The notes beneath the pieces were generated by a model. It saw nothing but the letters and a program-made list of their open reading frames with translations. It searched no databases and was not told where the DNA came from. This document shows positions 1-9,532 of a DNA stretch of 64,000 nt, in pieces. The translations under genes and the position numbers were made by a program. Positions within the stretch are counted from its first letter, which is position 1; every line of letters starts with the position of its first letter. Source of the DNA: an uncultured Desulfobulbus sp. (GTDB lineage Bacteria; Desulfobacterota; Desulfobulbia; Desulfobulbales; Desulfobulbaceae); assembly GCF_963664075.1 (NCBI RefSeq), contig NZ_OY760916.1:4436710-4500709 (forward strand). The letters run 5' to 3'.

Positions 1-2022
1 ACACAAGGTGCTCCTGTCTGGACTGGAGAAGGACTTTTAAGGGATGATACAGGGACGATAATTGACGTAGGATCACATGCAACATTGACGTTTGCGGATA
101 CCGACGGGGACAATGACCTTGATCTCTATGTGGGAGAGGACTCTGGCCATGTCTATCTCTATCGAAATGACGGGAGCCCTATTTCTTCTGGTTTTATCAG
201 TATAGGCGCTATAACGGATTCTGAGGGCACCGTGATTGATGTCGGATACTGCAGTTATCCAGCTTTTGCTGATATTGATAATGACGGAGACTACGACCTG
301 TTTGTGGGCGATTCTTACGGCCGAGTATATCTTTATCGGAACACAAACGACGGTAGCTCTTCAATATGGTCTGCTGAAAACTATCTCCATGACTCGTCTG
401 GCAATGCCATTGATGTCGGTTCATACAGCACACCCTGCTTCGTCGATTCCGACAATGATGGAGACATGGATCTTTTTATTGGCAACAGTTACGGAGCAAT
501 CATCCCTTACAAAAATACAGGAAACGTATCAAGTGCAATATGGTCCGAGGAAGACCCATTGCAGGACTCCTCAGCTACCCAAATCGATGTCGGTTCTTAC
601 AGTACAATTGCAATTGATGACATAGATTTGGATGGTGACCTAGATTATTTAATATCTAACAGTTCAGGAATCATATACGTCTATAAGAATGTCGGAAATG
701 TATTGCACTCTTACACGAGCATAGGCAGTTATACCGCAACGCTGCAGGTAACTGATAATGATGGTAATACTGCTACGGATGCCGTCCTTATCTCTGTAAA
801 AGGCCCAGGGATCCCTACAGCTACTGCCCACGCCACACCACTTTCAGGAAACGTCCCGCTCAAGGTGAATTTTACTGGTTCAGGTTATGATCCTAATGGT
901 AGCATTGTCCTTTATGAATGGGACTTTGATGGGGATGGAGCTTTCGACTATTCCAGCACAGTTTCTGGAGACACCACTCACACATATGAAACTTCAGGTA
1001 CTTTTGATGCAACATTCAAAGTAACTGATAATGAAGGAAATTTTTCTTCTGAGGTTATCCCCATTAGCAGTAATTTTGTTATCTCAACTACAAGGGAAGA
1101 AATCTTTAATCCGGTAGATGGAGCAACGGCTCATATTAGTTTCACAATTGCTGGTGAAGCAAATGTTACAAGTCAAATAATAGATTCCGATGGTAATGTA
1201 GTAAAAACTTTGGTTGATAATGAGCAACGGACGACTGGTACATACAATGATAATTGGGATGGAACCGGTACAGACGGCGACATTGTTAAAGATGGGGTGT
1301 ATTATTTCTATATAGAATGCGAGCAAGACGGAGTTATTACGGTCTACGACCTCAGGGAAGACGCCACCTATCAGGAAATAACACCCTCCCGCTCCTGGCC
1401 CAGTTCATTCTCCCCCTACGAAGATGATGTCGTTGAAGTAAGTTATACCATAGACACCCCTTCGGTTGTCAGTCTGTATTTCTGGAAACGGGACTACGAC
1501 AGGGAAGAATCTTCAATCGCCCCGGTTCGCACACTGTTCATCCGCGATCCAAGAGCTGCAGGAACCTACACTGAAGTGTGGGATGGGGTCGATGACAACG
1601 GGGTTGTCGTCGGTTCATGGGATGGAGGGTATCCCATAACACTCTGGGTTTATGAATTGCCGGAAAGTGCCATTATAGTGACAGGTAATACGCCTGTTAT
1701 CAACAATGTAGATGCTGAGCCGAACTACTTCACGCCTGTGTACAATCCGTACGCCCAGGATTCGGATAACTACACATCGGTTTCTTTTGAACTCTCAAAA
1801 GCATCCACTGTCACCTCCTGTGTCAGGAATGAAAATGGCGTGATTGTTAAAACGATAACAAGAAACAACCTGCCCGCCGGTCAGAATACAATTCTCTGGG
1901 ACGGCAAGGACTTTGACGGCAATCTGGTGAAAGGCGGTTCCTACAGTATATCGCTCAAAGCCATAGACTCCAGCAGCAACCAGTCTCTAACGCGTTATGC
2001 CACTGTCTATATACACTACTAA
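1..2022 (+). CDS. 5'-partial exported VCBS/FG-GAP, PKD and FlgD-Ig repeat protein
   Basis: The frame is open from base 1, so the true start lies outside the window; 673 residues are visible. Four VCBS/FG-GAP-like repeats with Asp-rich calcium-type motifs (for example DTDGDNDLD and DIDNDGDYD) fill about residues 25-225. A shortened PKD segment follows (about 228-260), then a complete PKD domain (about 265-355) and three FlgD-type Ig domains with WDG motifs to the C-terminus. The domains point to an extracellular or surface adhesive or structural protein. No sorting signal is seen at the C-terminus. It probably formed one cluster with the secreted-protein genes downstream before an IS66 insertion. 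The exact function is unknown. Confidence 0.85.
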   Translation, partial: TQGAPVWTGEGLLRDDTGTIIDVGSHATLTFADTDGDNDLDLYVGEDSGHVYLYRNDGSPISSGFISIGAITDSEGTVIDVGYCSYPAFADIDNDGDYDLFVGDSYGRVYLYRNTNDGSSSIWSAENYLHDSSGNAIDVGSYSTPCFVDSDNDGDMDLFIGNSYGAIIPYKNTGNVSSAIWSEEDPLQDSSATQIDVGSYSTIAIDDIDLDGDLDYLISNSSGIIYVYKNVGNVLHSYTSIGSYTATLQVTDNDGNTATDAVLISVKGPGIPTATAHATPLSGNVPLKVNFTGSGYDPNGSIVLYEWDFDGDGAFDYSSTVSGDTTHTYETSGTFDATFKVTDNEGNFSSEVIPISSNFVISTTREEIFNPVDGATAHISFTIAGEANVTSQIIDSDGNVVKTLVDNEQRTTGTYNDNWDGTGTDGDIVKDGVYYFYIECEQDGVITVYDLREDATYQEITPSRSWPSSFSPYEDDVVEVSYTIDTPSVVSLYFWKRDYDREESSIAPVRTLFIRDPRAAGTYTEVWDGVDDNGVVVGSWDGGYPITLWVYELPESAIIVTGNTPVINNVDAEPNYFTPVYNPYAQDSDNYTSVSFELSKASTVTSCVRNENGVIVKTITRNNLPAGQNTILWDGKDFDGNLVKGGSYSISLKAIDSSSNQSLTRYATVYIHY

Positions 2023-2061
2023 CCCCACAAAGAAAGGACCTTTAGACAGCTTGTTTTCTAG

Positions 2062-2069
2062 CAAAAAAC
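2062..2069 (+). repeat. Left target-site duplication of IS66 element
   Basis: CAAAAAAC lies directly left of the GTAACTACTCAC terminus and recurs exactly at 3762-3769 beyond the right end. IS66 family elements usually make 8-bp duplications. Confidence 0.9.
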
Positions 2070-3761
2070 GTAACTACTCACACCCTCTAAAAAAAGCTCA
2101 AATCCAAATAAATAACTTGACAGGTTTTTGCCGGAATTTTTTTCAATAGCCAGGGATGCCAACAAAAATGCCCATCAACGCGCCTGGTCGTCTCTAAATC
2201 GTTCCAATATTGCGTTCCGATAGCAAACAGATGCGATAGCGTTCAATCGTTCAACTCATGGGCGCACAGGAGGTCGAAAAAAGCCATGGTATAGTAAACC
2301 CATGGGAACAGTAAATAAAATAAGGGTTCGCGAAGAAGTCGATCTCCTCAAACAGGAATTTGAACAGCTTTGTTCCGACGGTAAAGTCTCCTCTGAGATA
2401 CGGGTCCTGTTCAACAGTCTGTTGGTTGTCGTCGAGTTGATACTCTCTATCTTTCTTGAGAAGACAACGCGCAAGGGAAACAAAAACTCGAGCATTCCTT
2501 CTTCGCAAACCGAGAAAGACGAAACTGCGACCAAGCACTGCACCGCTACCGGCAGGGGGAAACAAGTCAATGGGCGGGTTGGTAATACACGCGTCAAAGA
2601 ATCGGTCACCACTGCTCAGGTCGAGGTGTGTGATATCTGCGGAATGGTGCTGGATAGCGTTGCATGCCAGGGGCATGAACGTCGGACAAAAATCGACATC
2701 GTTTTTGAAAAAGTTGTCGAGCACATTGACGCAGAAATAAAGCAATGCCCCAATTGTGAAGCAACAGTCAAGGGGCGTTTTCCTGAGGATATGCCGGGCA
2801 AGCTGCAGTACGGCAATGGGCTTAAAGCGTTTGCCATTCATTTGGTTATCAGCCAGATGGTCGCTTTAAACCGGGTTCAAAAACAGATAGCAGCCATGAT
2901 CGGTAGCGTAATCTCCGAGGCCAGCCTGCTCAAATTTGTTTTGCGCTTGTACCAATCACTCGAAGCATGGGAATCCAGAGCTATTGATAGGCTGCTGCAG
3001 GCTCCATCCCTGCATGTGGATGAAACCTCGTTTCGGGTTGAAGGGAAGAATCACTGGATTCACGTCTATTCTTCCGGCGAAACAACCCTGAAAGTACTGC
3101 ATCGAAAGCGGGGCAAGGAGGCAATCGAAGGATTGAATATCATCCCTCGGTATGGCGGGGTGATCATCCATGATTGCTGGGCATCATATTTATCCTACGA
3201 CCATTGCGGTCACGGACTTTGCGGCTCGCACCTTTTACGAGAGTTGACGTTTGTCGTTGACTCTAACCAATACCGGTGGGCCCGCAATCTAAAAGCGGTG
3301 CTCCAGCAAACGTGTCGTACGGTGGCTCAACGTCCGGAAAAATGTCTTACCGAACGGGAGTATGCCAACCTGCAGAAGCGCTACCGTAATATCCTTACGC
3401 GTGGCAGCAAGGAGTTGCCCAAGATCCCTCCGAAACCACAAGGGAAGCGCGGCAGGATAGCCAAATCCGATGCGCACAATCTTTGGGAGCGATTACAAAA
3501 GCATGAGGCGGCAGTCTTGCTTTTTGCCAAAGAACCACATGTACCGTTCACCAACAACAGAGCGGAAAGGGATCTTCGCATGGCTAAGGTAAAACAGAAA
3601 ATATCCGGTTGTTTTCGACGTAAACAATATGCCCAGGCTTACTGTAGGATTTCAAGCTACCTGCAGACCATGGCAAGCCAGGGGATCAATCCTCTTGTCG
3701 CTATCCAGTTGGCACTGGCAGGAACTCTGCCTGATGCCGAAGAATAGGGGTGAGTAGTTAC
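2070..3761 (+). mobile_element. IS66 family insertion sequence (single-gene type), 1692 bp
   Basis: The ends are imperfect inverted repeats: GTAACTACTCACACCC at the left, and GGGGTGAGTAGTTAC (its complement less one base) at the right. A perfect 8-bp duplication (CAAAAAAC) flanks it. GTAA termini and 8-bp duplications are usual for IS66. Only the transposase gene is inside; the accessory tnpA and tnpB found in many IS66 members are absent. About 230 bp of non-coding sequence precedes the transposase. It sits between two secreted-protein genes without breaking either. The intact ends suggest a recent insertion. Confidence 0.93.
2302..3747 (+). CDS. tnpC: IS66 family transposase (TnpC type)
   Basis: 481 residues. 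The protein has an N-terminal helical segment, a zinc-finger-like part (CDICG near residue 112 and CPNC near 148), and a DDE domain with Asp in LHVDETSF, Asp in IIHDCWASY and Glu in NNRAERDLR. This matches full-length IS66 transposases. It carries out cut-and-paste type movement of the element. The ATG at 2302 was chosen because the nearer ATG at 2285, after a good GGAGG, reads only two codons before a stop. The gene appears intact. Confidence 0.93.
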   Translation: MGTVNKIRVREEVDLLKQEFEQLCSDGKVSSEIRVLFNSLLVVVELILSIFLEKTTRKGNKNSSIPSSQTEKDETATKHCTATGRGKQVNGRVGNTRVKESVTTAQVEVCDICGMVLDSVACQGHERRTKIDIVFEKVVEHIDAEIKQCPNCEATVKGRFPEDMPGKLQYGNGLKAFAIHLVISQMVALNRVQKQIAAMIGSVISEASLLKFVLRLYQSLEAWESRAIDRLLQAPSLHVDETSFRVEGKNHWIHVYSSGETTLKVLHRKRGKEAIEGLNIIPRYGGVIIHDCWASYLSYDHCGHGLCGSHLLRELTFVVDSNQYRWARNLKAVLQQTCRTVAQRPEKCLTEREYANLQKRYRNILTRGSKELPKIPPKPQGKRGRIAKSDAHNLWERLQKHEAAVLLFAKEPHVPFTNNRAERDLRMAKVKQKISGCFRRKQYAQAYCRISSYLQTMASQGINPLVAIQLALAGTLPDAEE

Positions 3762-3769
3762 CAAAAAAC
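3762..3769 (+). repeat. Right target-site duplication of IS66 element
   Basis: CAAAAAAC directly follows the right terminus and is identical to 2062-2069. Confidence 0.9.
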
Positions 3770-3802
3770 AAGAATAAAAGCTGTAAGGTACTAATCATTG
3801 CA

Positions 3803-6800
3803 ATGGATAGCAATATGCTGAGATTTCATAAAGCGACAGCATGTATTACCCTTTTTGCCTTTTTCCTCAGCCTGTTTGCAGGAATTGGAGTTATCACCCC
3901 ATCAGACGCTTACGCCTACGACGCTCCTCCAAAAGATCAGGGGCATACAGGGCCGGACCCTGAAGATCCTGATAACCAGGAGCCTCCCTGTGAGAAATGT
4001 CCCACCAAGGGAAAAGCGTCACCTGGATCTCCAGTACATCTACGGACAGGTAATTTCTATTACTCAGAGCAGGATCTGTATATTCCGGCTATTGGCTTTC
4101 CCCTTGAGATTACCAGGCATTATGATTCCCAGAACGAATTCGAAGGACCTTTGGGCTATGGTTGGTCCTTCACGCTTTTCATGGAATTGATTATCACAAC
4201 AGATGAGGGTGCGACCTCCGCCATCGTTCGAAAAGGAGACAATGTCCGTCTGAAATTTGAGGAGAACGATGACGGTACTTTCACCCCTCCTGCAGGACGG
4301 CACGAATCTCTCATTGTAAATGAAGATGGGACATACGATTACGTCAAAAAGCCAGGCACCTGTACATCATGTGCAAAAACCGCACATTTCTCTTCAAACG
4401 GACGCCTGCTCTACTGGAAAGATCCCAACGGTAACCAATTAACCTATGCGTATGATGCTTCCGGCAAGGTTGCGACAATAACCGATCCAACGACAAGGCA
4501 GATAAGCTTCACTTATGGAACAAATAATAAAATAGCCAAGATTATAGATCCGATGAACCATGAGTATGTCTACAGCTACGACGATTCAGGGAATCTGACG
4601 GCGTATACCAACCCCTTGGGCAGCACGACGACATACGCCTATGACGATAACCATAATCTGACCTCCATTGCCGACCCCCTTGGCAATACTATCCACACCA
4701 TCACCTATGACTCGAACCAGCGGGTTTCTACATATACAGAAATAGGGGGAACCTGGACGCTTACATACTACCCTGATTCCAACCAGACAAATCAACGAGA
4801 TCCCAACGGGAGGACCTGGTGTTACTATTACAATGATACCGGACAATTGATCCAGAAGAGGGATCCTTTGGGGTACAGAATTTACTATACGTGGGATGAG
4901 AACCAGAACTGGCTAAGCACCACGGATGCAATGGGTAATGAGACAACCTATAGCTATGATGAAAATGGAAACAGGCTCACCGAAACAGACCCACTAGGGA
5001 ACACTACAACAATCACGTATAACACCACAACCAATAAAGTTACTACCATTACAGATTCATTAGGCCGTATTACTGCTTATGAGTACGATGCTGGAGGGAA
5101 TGTAGTAAAAATTACTAAGGATAAAGGTGGGGGGGGAGAAAGTTCTACGGTTTTGAGCTACAATACTATTGGTAACCTTCTTAGCGCGCAAGGTCCTTTA
5201 AATAATACAACATCGTTTGCATATGATAGCTACGGAAATATAATCAGAATCACCAATGCCTTAGGAGAGGCCAAAACGTTTACCTATGACCACTTTGGCA
5301 ACAGGCAGACCGAGACCGATGCTCGAGGGTATACAGCAACGTATACCTACGATGCTCTTAATAGAATTAAAACTATTACCGATGCACTTGGCAATGTAAC
5401 CTCATTCACCTATGATGCCATTGGCAATCTGACCACAGCGACAGATCCATTAGGCAATACCACTACCTTAGGCTACGACACCTATGGTCAGCTAATTACC
5501 GTAACAGATCCATTAAATCATTCTACCAGCTATACCTACGATAGCCGTGGAAATCTGAAAACTGTAACTGACGCAAACGGTAATACAACCTCGTATACAT
5601 ACAATGCCGTAGACAAAATCACGTCATCAACCAACGCCCTAGGCAACTCAACCTTGTTTGCCTATGACGGTAATCAAAATCTTATATCTATTACCGATGC
5701 TAATGGCAATAAAACTGCCAATACCTTTGATGAAAATAATAGACTAATAACAATAACCTATCCAGACTCTACTTCCGAAACCTTCACGTATGATGCGGTT
5801 GGAAATCTGGCTTCAAAAACAGATAGAAATAACAATTCTATCACCTATATTTATGATACGTTAAATAGGCTTACCCAAAAAACGTATCCCGATTCAACCG
5901 TAACCAGTTATTCTTATGATCTTAGAGGCAATATCCTCTCTGCCACAAATGCAGATGTGTCTTATGTCTTTACCTATGACGCCTTAGGTCGAGTCACGCA
6001 ATCAAGTAATTCAACCCTTGGCAAGACAGTCTCGTACTCCTATCAGTCAGGGGATTTGCTACAATCAGTAACAACCCCAGAAGGCAAGGTAACAACTTAT
6101 AGCTACGACGCTTTAAGGCGGATGTCTTCCATGGTCAATGGTTATGGAGAGACCACCGCATATACTTATGATAAACTATCAAGAATTACCGGAAAAACGC
6201 TCGTAAACGGTTCAACTACAAAATACTCCTACAATTCTGTTGGAGATTTACTGAATCTCCGAAATGCAACGTCCACAGACACAACAATATCAAGCTATAC
6301 TTATAGTTACGACAATGTTGGCTACCGAACCTCAATGACCACTGTCGCTGGAACTCACAATTACACCTACGACAATATTTATCAGATAACTCAGGCTACA
6401 CACCCATCATCCCCAGCTGAGTCCTACAGCTACGATCCTGTGTACAATCGGTTGACATCTGCCGATTATAGCGATTGGACTTATAACTCAGAAAACAGAC
6501 TGACGAGTTATGATTCTGCAGGCTATACCTATGATTCTAACGGGAACACAATCAGTAAAACTGATACCGGATTATCAGAAGTAACCAACTATCAATATAG
6601 TTACGAAAATAGACTTAAGAGGATTGATTACCCTGACGGTACGTATAGCAGCTATACTTATGACCCATTTGGTAACAGGATCTCAAAAAATGTTAACGGG
6701 ACAATTACCCAGTTTATTTATGACTTTTCCAAACAGCTACCTGATGTTGTTGAAGAATATAATAGTGCTGGCATGGTTAAGGTAACATACACACATGGAC

Positions 6801-7543
6801 CGAGAATTGACGATATTACTTCCATGAGAAGAGGAGGAAAAACTTATTTATATTTCTCTGATGCACTTGGAAGCGTAACGGGATTAAGCACCATTAACGA
6901 AGCGGCTGAAAATAGCTATGCATATGATATTTATGGTAATGTCGTAAGCAAAGCTGAGGCGATTGAGAACCCGAATGGTTTTACTGGTAGGCGACTGGAT
7001 AGCGAATCTGGACTAATGTACTATAGAGCGAGGTATTACAATCCAGAGAGTGCACGTTTCATGACAGCTGATCCAATTAGGTTTTGCGGAGGTATAAACT
7101 TTTATTCTTATGTTCAGAGTAATCCATTTAATATAACTGACCCATCAGGACTAACAGCTGATTGTCCAAAGTCCATCTTTGGAATAGCGTGGGATCCGAC
7201 TTTTTTTCGCTACCCAAATAGGGCTGGAGAAGAAATGTATCATTGCGGATACACTTGTTTTCTGGAAGACAGACCCAGCTATTGCCCAAATGATCCAGGG
7301 GCTGAATGTTGTTATGATGAAATAGGTGATCTTGTCGGCAATAACCACAAATACGCTAAATGTGGAGGGAGCAATGACGATTATCTATGCAGAAGTGTAT
7401 TAAGTACTCCAATTGACTGTTTAAAGCATGCGAGCCCGTTAGATAGAGGTGGAATTTACCATCGAGGGGCTGAGGCAGAAAAAGAAACGAAGAGGCATTT
7501 TTGCGACCGTAACCCAGATTCGAGCAAATGCCTTATAAAATGA
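3803..7543 (+). CDS. Exported RHS/YD-repeat protein with cysteine-rich C-terminal tip
   Basis: 1246 residues. A signal peptide is visible (hydrophobic stretch about 13-30, then SDAYA). A DUF6531-type start (GSPVHLRTGNFYY) is followed by roughly thirty YD repeats (consensus YDxxGN) and an RHS-associated core with GRRLDSESGLMYYRARYYN and DPSG near residue 1115. The core marks the end of the closed shell in RHS proteins; what follows is the variable tip. Here the tip is about 125 residues with eleven cysteines and is not recognised. The protein could be a contact toxin, an adhesin or a surface structural protein. No clear immunity gene follows. Sec export fits a secreted or surface protein rather than a type VI RHS effector. 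Confidence 0.92.
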   Translation: MDSNMLRFHKATACITLFAFFLSLFAGIGVITPSDAYAYDAPPKDQGHTGPDPEDPDNQEPPCEKCPTKGKASPGSPVHLRTGNFYYSEQDLYIPAIGFPLEITRHYDSQNEFEGPLGYGWSFTLFMELIITTDEGATSAIVRKGDNVRLKFEENDDGTFTPPAGRHESLIVNEDGTYDYVKKPGTCTSCAKTAHFSSNGRLLYWKDPNGNQLTYAYDASGKVATITDPTTRQISFTYGTNNKIAKIIDPMNHEYVYSYDDSGNLTAYTNPLGSTTTYAYDDNHNLTSIADPLGNTIHTITYDSNQRVSTYTEIGGTWTLTYYPDSNQTNQRDPNGRTWCYYYNDTGQLIQKRDPLGYRIYYTWDENQNWLSTTDAMGNETTYSYDENGNRLTETDPLGNTTTITYNTTTNKVTTITDSLGRITAYEYDAGGNVVKITKDKGGGGESSTVLSYNTIGNLLSAQGPLNNTTSFAYDSYGNIIRITNALGEAKTFTYDHFGNRQTETDARGYTATYTYDALNRIKTITDALGNVTSFTYDAIGNLTTATDPLGNTTTLGYDTYGQLITVTDPLNHSTSYTYDSRGNLKTVTDANGNTTSYTYNAVDKITSSTNALGNSTLFAYDGNQNLISITDANGNKTANTFDENNRLITITYPDSTSETFTYDAVGNLASKTDRNNNSITYIYDTLNRLTQKTYPDSTVTSYSYDLRGNILSATNADVSYVFTYDALGRVTQSSNSTLGKTVSYSYQSGDLLQSVTTPEGKVTTYSYDALRRMSSMVNGYGETTAYTYDKLSRITGKTLVNGSTTKYSYNSVGDLLNLRNATSTDTTISSYTYSYDNVGYRTSMTTVAGTHNYTYDNIYQITQATHPSSPAESYSYDPVYNRLTSADYSDWTYNSENRLTSYDSAGYTYDSNGNTISKTDTGLSEVTNYQYSYENRLKRIDYPDGTYSSYTYDPFGNRISKNVNGTITQFIYDFSKQLPDVVEEYNSAGMVKVTYTHGPRIDDITSMRRGGKTYLYFSDALGSVTGLSTINEAAENSYAYDIYGNVVSKAEAIENPNGFTGRRLDSESGLMYYRARYYNPESARFMTADPIRFCGGINFYSYVQSNPFNITDPSGLTADCPKSIFGIAWDPTFFRYPNRAGEEMYHCGYTCFLEDRPSYCPNDPGAECCYDEIGDLVGNNHKYAKCGGSNDDYLCRSVLSTPIDCLKHASPLDRGGIYHRGAEAEKETKRHFCDRNPDSSKCLIK

Positions 7544-8136
7544 GAACAGAAAATATATTGAAAAAATAATTTGGTATATTTTTCTTATTCTAAGAAGACA
7601 CTCATTCATTAATGAGCAGACACCTTGAACCTTCAAAATTTTGTTTTCTTAGCATGACATATTTTAATATATATTCGAACAATACATCGGAAAAAAATGG
7701 TCAGGAGCTTTCAGTCCGAGGGACAGTATATCGAATACCACCCACCAATAAAAAGTGACCGGGGGTAGGTATTGCTATTTGAATTTTCCAACACCAGGTA
7801 TATAGAAAAAAGGAGTGAATAGGGTCGCTTCCTAGTTTTTTAGCCAAAAGGTCTAAACGAGTTTTCTGGTTAATCCCCCAATTGGGGTGTTAGCTGAATG
7901 ATGGTTCGATGAGTGCCAAATGTGAAATTCACCTGCTTGTCCGGAGCAATGGTTGAACAACGGCTTGATTTTGTAACTAAGAAAATCATCCAGGTAAATA
8001 TAGGTCAGTTTGTAAATCACCTGAAACGAAATTTATCAGTATTCATATTTTTTACTTTGATTTCAACGAATTATATATCACTAAAATTCGCACATCTTCA
8101 GTTTTTTGCCAAATTAATGCTTTAAGCGAAAGGGTT
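7544..8136 (+). other. AT-rich intergenic region with no supported gene
   Basis: About 590 bp between the RHS gene and the next promoter. It is AT-rich and has stops in all frames, apart from a doubtful 70-codon frame at 7913-8125 with no good ribosome binding site. A 12-bp palindrome (CCCCAATTGGGG, 7876-7887) is the only ordered element seen. It could hold a decayed immunity gene or IS remnant, but nothing supports either. Confidence 0.5.
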
Positions 8137-8164
8137 TTGGTGTTTTAGGTCAAATACATATAAT
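8137..8164 (+). promoter_or_regulatory. Putative sigma-70 promoter for the 8200-10732 gene set
   Basis: A -35-like TTGGTG (8137-8142) is followed after 16 bp by a perfect -10 TATAAT (8159-8164). It lies 36 bp upstream of the ATG at 8200. Confidence 0.55.
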
Positions 8165-8199
8165 ATTTATATTCCTCCGTGAATTCTAAGGAGTAATTG

Positions 8200-8586
8200 A
8201 TGAAAAACATACAGATTGTCAGTATATTAATTTTTTTATGTGTTTCAGTAGTTTACGCATCAGTAGTAACTATTCTCGATCAGAAAGTAACCCCATATTT
8301 AGTTAGAGTTGGAGAGCCTGTAATTGTATCATGCAATGTAAGCCATCCGGGTGGATTACAAGCCATTAAAACGGTTGCCGCTAGGTTATCAACGAAACAA
8401 TTGAATACCTCATACCCAAATCTATATGATGACGGAACCCATGGCGATGAGATTGCGGGTGATGGAATATATTCACTGAAAATAACAGCTCCAACGAAAA
8501 GTGGAGATGCAGATATAGTATTCACAGCAGTCGACACAGACAACAATGAAACAGAATCCGAGCCGGTCGTTCTGTTTGTTCTCTAA
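8200..8586 (+). CDS. Small exported Ig-like protein
   Basis: 128 residues, with an N-terminal hydrophobic signal segment ending near VVYAS, followed by one beta-rich Ig-like domain. The motif DDGTHGDEIAGDGIYS resembles the calcium-binding loop of choice-of-anchor/Ig-like domains found in bacterial surface proteins. The start was set at ATG 8200 because AAGGAG lies 5 bp upstream; a TTG at 8197 is less likely. The next gene begins inside its 3' end, so the two are probably co-translated. The function is unknown. Confidence 0.72.
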   Translation: MKNIQIVSILIFLCVSVVYASVVTILDQKVTPYLVRVGEPVIVSCNVSHPGGLQAIKTVAARLSTKQLNTSYPNLYDDGTHGDEIAGDGIYSLKITAPTKSGDADIVFTAVDTDNNETESEPVVLFVL

Positions 8587-9520
8587 TTCTCGAAATCCTC
8601 TAATAGGTAAATTGAATTTCATTTTAACATCTTTAATTCTTCTCCTCTTACCTGCGTTTATCTGTCTTGGCAATGAAACTGATCAAGATGCAACAACCAG
8701 CAGTTCAGGAAGCATCATCTTTTCCACCTACGCAAATGACTCATGGGAATTGTGGTCCATTGATCCAGACGGCAAGAACCTTATCCGCTTAGCATGGGAT
8801 AAAAATGACCTTCACTTTCCTAGCCGATCCTCTAAAAGCCCTTATATAGCCGGTTCCAACAACAAAAGAGAAATTGTGTTAGTAAGCCCCGGGGAGCAAG
8901 TCCAAAAGATTGAAGCTCTGCCTGCAAATTGTGACCATCCTGCATGGGCCCCCTCCGGAGATAAGTTGGTATGTGCCTGTTACACTGCTGTCAACCGGCA
9001 AGAAGACAGTGATCTCTGGATATATGATGTAACTCATGACACAGCCGGTAAGTTGATACAACAAAACCATATCCAGAGCTATCCAGCCTGGTCGCCAGAT
9101 GGAAAGCATATTGTCTACACCAGCGGTCGCCGCGTTGGAGGCACGAGGGTCGTAGAGTCACTCTGGTTGGTTAAGGCTGACGGAACTGATGCAAAGGAGG
9201 TTATTTCCGATGGCTACTACAATATTCAGCCGGAATGGTCGCCAGACGGTCAATGGATCGCCTATGCATCCAACAAAAGCGGCAATATGGATATCTGGGT
9301 AATGGCCAGGGATGGGAAGGAGGCAAAGCGGTTGACCTTTGATAGTGCCTATGACTCTGATCCAAGCTGGTCACCGGATGGTTCCAGATTATGTTTTTCC
9401 TCAACAAGGACAGGTCAAATGGAGATATGGGTGATGGATAAAGACGGAAAAAAACCAAGACAATTGACTGGATTATCAGAGCCTGCTGGTGAAAGCATGC
9501 ACCCATACTGGCAGAAATGA
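8546..9520 (+). CDS. TolB-like beta-propeller (WD40-like PD40) exported protein
   Basis: 324 residues with a hydrophobic export segment (about 26-42), then PD40/TolB repeats such as PAWSPDGKHIVYTSGR, PEWSPDGQWIAYASNK and PSWSPDGSRLCFSSTR. It is probably a periplasmic or surface six-blade propeller used for protein binding. It is not TolB of the Tol-Pal system, because the TolB N-terminal domain and the tol neighbours are absent. The start at 8546 overlaps the preceding gene by 41 bp; an alternative is TTG at 8612, which would place the signal peptide at the very N-terminus. The setting suggests the same extracellular system as the RHS protein. Confidence 0.82.
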   Translation: MKQNPSRSFCLFSNSRNPLIGKLNFILTSLILLLLPAFICLGNETDQDATTSSSGSIIFSTYANDSWELWSIDPDGKNLIRLAWDKNDLHFPSRSSKSPYIAGSNNKREIVLVSPGEQVQKIEALPANCDHPAWAPSGDKLVCACYTAVNRQEDSDLWIYDVTHDTAGKLIQQNHIQSYPAWSPDGKHIVYTSGRRVGGTRVVESLWLVKADGTDAKEVISDGYYNIQPEWSPDGQWIAYASNKSGNMDIWVMARDGKEAKRLTFDSAYDSDPSWSPDGSRLCFSSTRTGQMEIWVMDKDGKKPRQLTGLSEPAGESMHPYWQK

Positions 9521-9532
9521 GAAGAGAAAAAA

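Noticed and set aside
2285..2293. Two-codon leader peptide (ATG GTA TAG) before the IS66 transposase
   Set aside because: It follows a good GGAGG, but a chance start is as likely; nothing suggests translational control.
4440..6700. Repetitive DNA as a CRISPR or tandem repeat array
   Set aside because: The periodicity comes from YD repeats inside one coding frame; units vary in length and sequence.
7876..7887. Palindrome CCCCAATTGGGG as an operator
   Set aside because: It lies far from any promoter seen here and has no second copy; chance cannot be excluded.
7913..8125. 70-codon frame after the RHS gene as a possible immunity protein
   Set aside because: No ribosome binding site, AT-driven composition and no recognisable fold; it overlaps the AT-rich region before a well-formed promoter.
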